In this document: positions 17,662 to 24,300 of the stretch, one piece after another
How positions within the stretch are numbered: the stretch's first letter is position 1
Layout: every line of letters begins with the position of its first letter
Source of the DNA: JAHWKV01 sp040905365
GTDB lineage: Bacteria > Actinomycetota > CADDZG01 > JAHWKV01
Direction of reading: 5' to 3'
Assembly: GCA_040905365.1 (NCBI GenBank)
Contig: JBBDRQ010000056.1
Coordinates: 1-26,389, forward strand
DNA length: 26,389 nt
The notes under the pieces: model-generated
The model's input: only the letters and a program-made list of their open reading frames with translations
Database searches by the model: none
Told to the model about the DNA's origin: nothing
Translations under genes and position numbers: made by a program

Positions 17662-19169
17662 GTGATGCCTTGCGTCGTGAGTCGGCCGGCTGACAGCTCG
17701 CGCTCCAGCTGAGAGCGGGCAATCTTACCGCCGGCCGTGCGTGGGATGCTCGGCACCTGTAGGAAGTTGTGCGGGCGGGCACCGGCGCCCAGCTCCCGCC
17801 GGCAGTGCTCCATCAGTGTGCGCCGTGCGAGGGGTTGCGTATCGGAGCGCCAGCGCACCAGCGCGACCGGCTTTTGTCCCCACAGCGGGTCCGCAACCCC
17901 TACGATGGCTGCCTCCGCGACCTCCTCCAACTGCTCGAGACAGCCTTCGATGGGCTCGGGCTGAAGGTTTTGTCCGCCGCAGATCAGCGTGCTGGTTGCG
18001 CGTCCGGTTACCTTAAGGGCTCCTTGTCCGTTGAGGTTGCCCAGATCGCCCACCGTCACCCAGCCGTCGCGGTCTCTGGCAAAGCTCTCCGGCTCCGGGC
18101 CCAGGTAACGGTCGAACAGCATCGGGCTGCGTACGTAGATCAGCCCTTCGCGACCGGGCCGCGGCGGGTCCGCGGGTCTAATGCTCAACTCAACCTCCGC
18201 GAACGGCCGCAGGTACCCCGGTTCGAGGTCACGGTCGCGGCTGGACGAAAAGGCTACAAAGCTAAGCTCGCCGGCTCCGTAAAACTCCACCACTTCCGCT
18301 GCCGGGAAGATCTGCCGGCACCGGCGAAGCTGCTCTGGCGGCCACGCCGATCCGGTGCAGTAGACGCCGCGCACACCCTGCAAACCGTCCGTGCCCGCTC
18401 GAGCCAGGTGGGGTTCGGCGGCGGCGAGCATCGTCGGCACCGCCCACAACCGGGTGATCGGGCTTCGCTGCAGCGCGCGTACTAGACTCAGCGGCCCGAA
18501 GCGGCGCAGGATGCAGGCGGTCGCGCCCATCCACAGGGACTGCAGAGCGGCAAACAGAAAAAGGGAGTGGTGCAGTGCCCCCGGGATCAGGACCCAATCG
18601 GACCCGGAAAGAGCAAACTGCTCTTGTGCGAGACGGAAGCTCGTGAGCCACGACGATTGGCTCCGGGAAAACGCTTTGGGTGCGCCGCTGGTGCCCGAGG
18701 TAAATCCGACGTAGAAGTCGGAAGCGGCGCGTGCGGTTGAGTCCGGCGTGCCGCGGGCGCTCGTCGGGCCGGCCGGTTCGGCGATCATCGCAGGTAGGTC
18801 CGGGGCTCCGCGTAGACGGCGCCGGCCGGCCGGGTCGGCCACGATCACGTCGGCTCCCGCCCGTGCCAAGACACCGTGCTGTTGGCTGGGAGTCCACGTG
18901 GGGTCGTAGACGATACAGGTTCCCCCGGCCATCCCCGTGGCCAGGAAGGCAGTCAGCAGCTGGCGTGGATCGGAGGTCAGGATCCCTACCCGGGGCACCG
19001 GCGCCGCAGCGGAGAGGGTAGGAAGCAGCTGTTGCGCTCGAGCAAGCAAGGATCCGTAAGTGATCACGTCGTCGCCCACTACCAGTGCAGCCCGGTTCGG
19101 CGCGGCTTCGCTTTGGGCAAGAATGCGGCCGGCTACCAGGTTGGCTCGGCTTGCCGTCGTGACCTTCAC
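17658..19169 (-). CDS. AMP-forming acyl-CoA synthetase-like ligase in the biotin operon
   Basis: 503-residue member of the acyl-CoA synthetase (ANL) superfamily, which activates a carboxylic acid as acyl-AMP and usually transfers it to CoA. The core motifs are present: phosphate loop FTSGTSGAPKAF (about 156-167), FYGAGELSFVAF (in place of YGxTE), GWVTVGDLG, KVTGRATSTLICGGQNLQPEPIEG (hinge), and the catalytic-Lys segment AGGKIARSQL. GTG 19169 is chosen because it overlaps the bioY stop as GTGA; the frame stays open further upstream but there it only mirrors bioY. The position between bioY and bioM recalls Bacillus subtilis yhfT, an acyl-CoA ligase gene beside the bioY-like yhfU under biotin (BirA) control. 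Its acid is unknown; pimelate or another fatty acid linked to biotin supply is a guess. Confidence 0.85.
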   Translation of the reverse strand: MKVTTASRANLVAGRILAQSEAAPNRAALVVGDDVITYGSLLARAQQLLPTLSAAAPVPRVGILTSDPRQLLTAFLATGMAGGTCIVYDPTWTPSQQHGVLARAGADVIVADPAGRRRLRGAPDLPAMIAEPAGPTSARGTPDSTARAASDFYVGFTSGTSGAPKAFSRSQSSWLTSFRLAQEQFALSGSDWVLIPGALHHSLFLFAALQSLWMGATACILRRFGPLSLVRALQRSPITRLWAVPTMLAAAEPHLARAGTDGLQGVRGVYCTGSAWPPEQLRRCRQIFPAAEVVEFYGAGELSFVAFSSSRDRDLEPGYLRPFAEVELSIRPADPPRPGREGLIYVRSPMLFDRYLGPEPESFARDRDGWVTVGDLGNLNGQGALKVTGRATSTLICGGQNLQPEPIEGCLEQLEEVAEAAIVGVADPLWGQKPVALVRWRSDTQPLARRTLMEHCRRELGAGARPHNFLQVPSIPRTAGGKIARSQLERELSAGRLTTQGIT

Positions 19170-19720
19170 CGGGCGCTGGCGCTGTCGATCAAGGGATAGG
19201 CGCGTCTTACGGCTACGGCCACCCACGCCGCGGCGACCGCCTTGAGCGCGTCTCCGGGCAGAAAGGCAGCGGAGCCCGCAGCCGCCTGATGCATCTCTAT
19301 GTTGGTTGCGGCCGCCAACCACGGTATGCCCACTGCATAGACGGCGCAGATCCCGCCGAGGAGGTTGAAGGCAACTCCTTTGACCACGTTGTAGCTGTCC
19401 CAGCTGCGTTCGGCGAGCAGGCCGATCACGAACGCCCCGATGGGCCACCCGATAAGGAATCCTCCGCTTGGTCCTGCAAAGACTCCGAGTCCGCCGCGCC
19501 CTCCCGACAGTGCAGGAATGCCGAGGGCGACAAGAGCCAGGAAGACCAGCATGCTGAGCCCGGCCCTTTTGGCGCCGAGAATGCTGCCGGCAAGCATGAC
19601 GCCCATCGTCTGCGCGGTAACGGGTACGGGAATCACCGGTACCGGTATTGGCGGAAACAGGCCCAGCGCGGCGACCAGCGCAGCAAATATTGCGATGTAC
19701 GAAAGGTCTTTAGTGCTCAA
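19166..19720 (-). CDS. bioY: Biotin-binding S component BioY
   Basis: 184-residue integral membrane protein that captures biotin for the ECF transporter. BioY features are visible: PVPVTAQTMGVMLAGSILGAKRAG in the first part, GLGVFAGPSGGFLIGWPIGAFVIG in the middle, and several membrane helices spread along the chain. The start is TTG 19720, preceded by AGGAG four bases upstream. It is the first gene of bioY-ligase-bioM-bioN. In the 128-base gap to the divergent MOSC gene I did not find the BirA or BioQ type operators that control biotin genes in other bacteria. Confidence 0.93.
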   Translation of the reverse strand: MSTKDLSYIAIFAALVAALGLFPPIPVPVIPVPVTAQTMGVMLAGSILGAKRAGLSMLVFLALVALGIPALSGGRGGLGVFAGPSGGFLIGWPIGAFVIGLLAERSWDSYNVVKGVAFNLLGGICAVYAVGIPWLAAATNIEMHQAAAGSAAFLPGDALKAVAAAWVAVAVRRAYPLIDSASAR

Positions 19721-19848
19721 GGCTCTCCTAAGGTTTTGCTTCGGCCGGCCACCCGCCGCGGCCAGCGGTCGACGCTACGCCCGATGGACGGTTTCGATCC
19801 TACGCCGCGCCTCGGCGGCGCATGCGGCTGCGCTAGGCTGAGACAACT

Positions 19849-20346
19849 ATGACGCCAGGGTCTGTAGTTTCTATACACGTCGGTTCCTCCCGTAAAGCAA
19901 CGCTAGACCGCGTCGGCCGGGTCGAAGCCATCCGGGGCCGGGGCCTGGCGGGGGATCGGTACTGCGACGGCACCGGCACTTGGTCGAATCACCCAAACCC
20001 CTCCGGAAAGCAGGTGACGCTGCTGGAAGCCGAGGTGGTCGCCGGGCTGATCGACCGTGGGCTTATTGTTGGTTCGGGCGATATCCGGCGCAATATCGTC
20101 ACGCGTTCGGTCGAGTTGTCGGGACTGATAGGGCGCCGGTTTCGAGTCGGGGAGGCGGTCCTGTTCGGAGTGCGTGCATGCGAACCCTGCAGATATCTGG
20201 AGTCGCTCACTGCCAGGGGTTTGTGCGAAGCGCTTGCCGGTCGCGGCGGTCTGCGTGCAGACGTAGTAGCCGGCGGATGTATCGGGGTCGGAGACACGAT
20301 CGAGGTATTGGACCGGGGTTCGCTTTCAGCGTCAGGCTACCTATAA
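19849..20346 (+). CDS. MOSC-domain protein
   Basis: 165-residue protein made up of a single MOSC domain, the fold shared by the C-terminal part of molybdenum-cofactor sulfurase and by YiiM-type proteins. Markers are RGRGLAGDRY, KQVTLLEAEVV, IRRNIVTRSVELSGLIGRRFRVG and the conserved cysteine in VRACEPC (Cys111, with Cys114 nearby), expected to carry sulfur or bind the molybdenum cofactor. A role as a molybdenum-cofactor-linked sulfur carrier or reductase partner is family-level inference; no molybdoenzyme gene is in view. ATG 19849 lies 9 nt after TAGGCT, so the leader would be only a few bases. It diverges from bioY. Confidence 0.88.
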   Translation: MTPGSVVSIHVGSSRKATLDRVGRVEAIRGRGLAGDRYCDGTGTWSNHPNPSGKQVTLLEAEVVAGLIDRGLIVGSGDIRRNIVTRSVELSGLIGRRFRVGEAVLFGVRACEPCRYLESLTARGLCEALAGRGGLRADVVAGGCIGVGDTIEVLDRGSLSASGYL

Positions 20347-20395
20347 GTCCGGTCAACCGTTAGGATTGATACATAGACTTTACAAGAGCCGCCTA

Positions 20396-20419
20396 TTGTT
20401 TGACCGGTTGTTTGACCGG
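20396..20419 (+). repeat. 12-bp tandem repeat upstream of the acidic small gene
   Basis: TTGTTTGACCGG occurs twice in direct, perfect tandem (20396-20407 and 20408-20419), 22 bases before the start codon. Related GGTCAACCG and GGCCAACCGG stand on either side, at about 20351 and 20418. The spacing of about one helical turn is that of an operator bound by a dimer. TTGACC could also serve as a -35, but no -10 fits. Confidence 0.6.
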
Positions 20420-20441
20420 CCAACCGGAAGGAGTGTCGTAT

Positions 20442-20819
20442 ATGCCTGAAGACGACGCAGCTAATGCTCGAGCAGCACTGCGCGCCCTATGGTCCATGTC
20501 CGGCCAGATGGACTCCGCAGACCGTCTGGGCCAAGAAGACGAGGGCGGCTGCTGCGCACCCTCCCACTTCAGCGCCGATGACGACGCCATAGGAACTACG
20601 TTTCAGGCGCAGGGCGGGGACCCCAGCGCCGGTGTAGGTTTCTCCGCTTTTGCCGAGACCAACGAGCCCACCTTCGACCGTGGGGAGGCGGCGAGCAAGT
20701 TCAAGGAAGCCTGGAAGTCGCAGCTGGCCATGGATGGCAAGCTCGGCAAGCACGACGGCAGCATCAAGGATGCGGCAGCCGACAAGTCCGCATCCCGTCC
20801 CGCAGGTGATCCGCAATAG
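20442..20819 (+). CDS. Small acidic protein, unknown
   Basis: 125 residues, not recognised. The chain is acidic (22 Asp/Glu against 12 Lys/Arg by my count), has no signal peptide or membrane helix, and contains a Cys-Cys pair in EGGCCAPSHF. The ends look disordered (MPEDDAANARA; ADKSASRPAGDPQ), with short amphipathic stretches such as SKFKEAWKSQLAM. ATG 20442 has an excellent Shine-Dalgarno site (AAGGAG, 20428-20433, 8-nt spacing), so it is very likely a real, well-translated gene. The in-frame ATG at 20400 falls inside the tandem repeat and lacks such a site. A second small gene with a strong ribosome binding site follows 80 bases later. Confidence 0.6.
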   Translation: MPEDDAANARAALRALWSMSGQMDSADRLGQEDEGGCCAPSHFSADDDAIGTTFQAQGGDPSAGVGFSAFAETNEPTFDRGEAASKFKEAWKSQLAMDGKLGKHDGSIKDAAADKSASRPAGDPQ

Positions 20820-20826
20820 GAGTAAC

Positions 20827-20856
20827 CTGACGTTCGCCGCAGCGGTAGATTAGGAT
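20827..20856 (+). promoter_or_regulatory. Possible promoter of the basic small gene
   Basis: CTGACG (20827-20832) and TAGGAT (20851-20856) are 18 nt apart. A second TAGGAT follows at about 20864. The match is moderate, and read-through from the previous gene is also possible. Confidence 0.27.
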
Positions 20857-20899
20857 CAACTTCTAGGATTAAGTCGTAAGTGAAGTAGAGGAGGATGAA

Positions 20900-21298
20900 A
20901 TGGCGTTGAAGCGTCCGAAGCTCAAGAGGCGTGAGGAGGCACAGCAGGCACCTGCTCCCGCCAGCGCGCCGGCTTCAGGCTCAGGCGGGGGAAGCGGCTC
21001 GGGTATCAGCACGGCGGCACTGCAGGCCGCGCTCGGGGGTTCCTACGCGGCGCCTACCGGGGCCGGAGGCAAATCCAGCGGTATTAGCACCAAGGCTCTA
21101 GGTCACGCGCTGACCTCGGGCGGGGGTTCGGCCGGCAACCGGTCCGTCTACTCCACCCGTCACTCGTCGTATCCGAAGGCTAGCGACCTCAACGCTCTTC
21201 CGGCTAAGGCGGGCACTAGGACGGGGCCACGGACCACGTCGTACCGGATTCCTCTGCAGCGCAGTGCTCACAACAACGTTTACGACACCGTAAATTAG
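20900..21298 (+). CDS. Small basic Gly/Ser/Ala-rich protein, unknown
   Basis: 132 residues, not recognised. A strongly basic N-terminus (MALKRPKLKRREE) is followed by a Pro/Ala then Gly/Ser linker, and an internal repeat SGISTAALQAALGG / SGISTKALGHALTS about 30 residues apart. The tail is Arg/Thr/Ser-rich and ends SAHNNVYDTVN. It has about 16 Lys/Arg and only four acidic residues. There is no signal peptide or membrane helix. The Shine-Dalgarno AGGAGG (20889-20894, 5 nt before ATG) is among the strongest in the window, which suggests high expression. A perfect 15-bp terminator stem follows. The opposite charge of the preceding gene product suggests the two may bind; it could instead bind nucleic acid. 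No function is claimed. Confidence 0.6.
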   Translation: MALKRPKLKRREEAQQAPAPASAPASGSGGGSGSGISTAALQAALGGSYAAPTGAGGKSSGISTKALGHALTSGGGSAGNRSVYSTRHSSYPKASDLNALPAKAGTRTGPRTTSYRIPLQRSAHNNVYDTVN

Positions 21299-21307
21299 GA
21301 CCTCGTT

Positions 21308-21340
21308 AAATCGGGCGCAGGGTTACCCTGCGCCCGATTT
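21308..21340 (+). terminator. Strong hairpin terminator after the small-gene pair
   Basis: A perfect 15-bp stem (arms 21308-21322 and 21326-21340) with a TTA loop. The core is GGGCGCAGGG/CCCTGCGCCC and the outer pairs are AAAT/ATTT, so the RNA ends the stem in AUUU. It has no longer T-run but should terminate on either strand. Confidence 0.7.
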
Positions 21341-21356
21341 GCGTCCAGAATCGCTA

Positions 21357-21362
21357 TACGCT
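21357..21362 (+). promoter_or_regulatory. -10-like box at the 1607-residue gene
   Basis: TACGCT is followed by 7 nt and ATG 21370; no Shine-Dalgarno site is present. Being downstream of a strong terminator, the gene needs its own promoter, and a leaderless start is the simplest reading. No clear -35 is visible. Confidence 0.3.
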
Positions 21363-21369
21363 GCCATCG

Positions 21370-24300
21370 ATGACTGCTGAGAAAGGTCCTTCGGACAAGA
21401 ACCTGGCCGCCGAGACCAGCGCATATCTCAAGCGGCAGGCCGGCCAACCCGTAGATTGGTGGGGTTGGTCCAAGGAGGCGTTCGAGCGCGCCGGGGCGCT
21501 GAAGTGCCCGGTGTTGCTCTCGGTGAGCTGCGGGTTGTGTCACGAGTGTGCCCGTATGGACGAGGAGTCGTTCCGGGACGAGGGGATCGCTTCCTACCTC
21601 AACGAGCATTTTGTGTGCGTGAAGGTCGATTCTATACAGCGTCCGTATGTCGAGCAGCACTACGTGCCCGTGCTGGCTGCCCTGGCCGGCGAGCCGACCC
21701 ACCCCATGACCCTGTTTACCGATGCTGAGGGCATGGTCTTTTACGGCGGCACGTTCTTTCCATCTATAGGCAATAAAGAGGTTCCGGCGTTTAGCTCCAT
21801 CCTCAAGGAGGTTGTGCGCCTGTGGGCGGAAGAGCGCGAGGAGGTGCTCGCCAGCGCTTCCCAACTGATGGAGCATCTGAAAGAACAGCAAGCGCCTTTG
21901 GCCGAGGCGGAGCCGGTAACCGCCGGATTCCTGCAGCGCGGCGTTTTTGCCCTACAGGCGCACTTCGACGACGAGCACGGCGGCTTTGGCCGGGCTCCGA
22001 AGACGCCTGCTCCCGCGGCGGTCGACTTCATGCTGAGGATCGCGTCCAGAGGAGTGCCTCGGGCCAAGCAGGTCGCGGAAACCACGCTCAAGCAGATGGC
22101 CCTGGGGGGCATCTACGACCAGGTGGGCGGCGGCTTTCACCGTCTGAGTGTGGAAGATGACTGGTCGGTGCCCCGCTTCGAGAAGCTGCTTGCCCAAAAC
22201 GCGATGCTTGCCCGAGCCTATCTACACGCATGGCAGCTAAAGGACGAACCGCTGAGCAAGCAGGTGGCGCTGGATAGCTGTGAGTTCTTGTTGCGGGATC
22301 TCGCCGACCCTGGCGGAGCGTTTTGCGCAGGTATCGGCGCCGGGTCCGGGAGTCGGGCTGGCCGCTATTACACCTGGACACCGGCCGAGCTGGAGGAGGC
22401 GTCCGAAGGTTCTTCCAAGATGTTCGGAGCAACCGAGCGGGGCAATTTTGCCGGCCGCAACGTTTTGCGCGCCACGCAAGAGCGGATCCCCGGACCCGTG
22501 AAAGCGGCGCTGCTCAAGGCCCGTTCCGACCGAACACCGCCGGCGCGGGACGAACAGATCATCTCGGCGTACAACGGCCTGGCCGTCGGGACCCTGGCCG
22601 AGGTTGGAGCTGCACTCGACCTGCCGCACCTGGTGGAGGCCGCTCGGCGGGCGGCATCCTACATTTTGGCGCGGCACTGGGATTCCGGGCGGCAGCGGTT
22701 GTTCCGCAGCGTGGACGAGCGAGGTGCGGTCACGCCGGCACTGCTGGAAGATTATGCGTTTCTGGCCGAAGGCTTGTTCACGCTGTGGGAAACCACGTTC
22801 GAAACCGACTGGGCGCTGCACTGCGAGCAGATGTGCCGGCAGATCCTGGACCGATTCTGGGATTCGGACCAACCCGGCCCGTTCGCGACCGATCAAGGCG
22901 ACGGTATCATCCCGAGGCGCAAGGAACTCTTCGACGGCGAGCTTACGTCCGGATACGCGGCGGCGTGCAGCGTCCTGCAGAGGCTGGGGGTGTTGACCGG
23001 AAACTCGTTGTACGAACGGCGAGCGGCAGAGGGGCTTCACGCGGTTCCGGCTCACCTGGGGGCTCGATTTGTCGAGTCGGCGGGAATGTTGGGGGCGATG
23101 GACTTTCTGCTTTCGGCGACCACCGAGGTGGTGATTGCCGGCAACCCCGTGGATACGGCGACGCGCCGGCTTAGTGCAGCTTTGTGGCGCAGCTTTGAAC
23201 CGAACAAGGTAGTGGCTGGCGGGTCGCCCAGGGTTCGTTTTCCGATGATGGACGGCGCCGCAACGGTGGAGGGCCGGCCGGCGGCCTACATAAAGCAGGG
23301 AAGCATGGTGAAGGCACCGGTCACGGATCCGGAGGGGATGGCGGCCGCGTTGAAGTTCGCGCCTGCGCCCACCGACAAGCAGGTGGAGAAGGTCGGCGAT
23401 CTCATCTCGAACGCGCTGCAGCGACGGCACTTTTTCGACAACTTGCAGAATCCGGCGTGGGTTGTTCCGCTCCACGAAGCTGGCATGTTTCAAAGGCCCC
23501 CTGAGCCGGTTTTCGACTTCGTAGAGGGAACCATTTCTTCGCCGCCGTGGCCGGAGTCGCAGTACCTGGCGCGTATGGCTTCGCTGAACCCCGAGGAAGT
23601 CGCCCGGGTTGCTTTGTCGGTTCCGGAGACCGACAACGTCTTGGTGCACGAGGACCTGGCCGGGGTTGCGCTGGCCTTGCCTGCGGAACTGGCAGCCGAC
23701 TTCGTGTCAAAGGCCCGTAAGTGGCTGCAATCGAAGTATCTGTTGCATCTGCCCGAGAAGCTTGGAGAGCTGGTTACGCACTTGGCTAGGGGAGGCAGTA
23801 CCACCGAGGCGCTGGAACTGGCGGCGGCACTGTTGGAGCTGGAGCCGCACGACCCTGCTTCGGCCAGGCATACCGAGTGGGTTGCGCCCGAGCCGCGCGC
23901 GCGGTTCGGCAAGTATCAGTACGAGCAGATTCTGGCCGAGCAGTTAAAGCCGCTGGTCAGTGCCGATCCCATGGGGACCTTGAGCCTGCTGGCCGATGTG
24001 CTCGAATCCGCGATCGAGCTGTCCGGCGAGCCCGGCGAACACCAGCATCCCAGGGACTATTCCCACTTGTGGCGCCCCGCGGTACACCCTCACGAGCAGA
24101 ACTTGGACAAGACATTGAAGGATCCCCTGGTTACGGCGCTGGTCGACACGGTGGAGCAGATCGCGCGGGAAGAACCCGATGCGGTTCCCGAGCTGGTCAA
24201 GGTTTTGGAGCAGCGCAGATGGCTGGTCTTCCAGCGGGTCGCTCTGCACATCATGAGGGTGTGGCCGGACCACGCGGAAGGTCTGATCGAGCGGCGAGTG

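Noticed and set aside
19170..19448. Upstream extension of the acyl-CoA ligase to 596 residues
   Set aside because: The extra 93 residues are Arg-rich and overlap bioY out of frame; GTG 19169 in the GTGA overlap gives a normal N-terminus.
19721..19848. BirA or BioQ operator upstream of bioY
   Set aside because: I searched both strands by eye for the known half-sites and found none good enough to report.
20412..20445. TTGACC in the second 12-bp repeat as a -35 element for the acidic small gene
   Set aside because: No -10-like sequence occurs 16-19 nt downstream, and a start there would fall after the ribosome binding site.
22237..23649. Long minus-strand open frame (470 codons) opposite the 1607-residue gene, and another at 24514-26115 (533 codons)
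   Set aside because: Both are rich in Arg, Pro, His and Gln with no motif, lie wholly antisense to a gene with clear family motifs, and are expected in GC-rich coding DNA.
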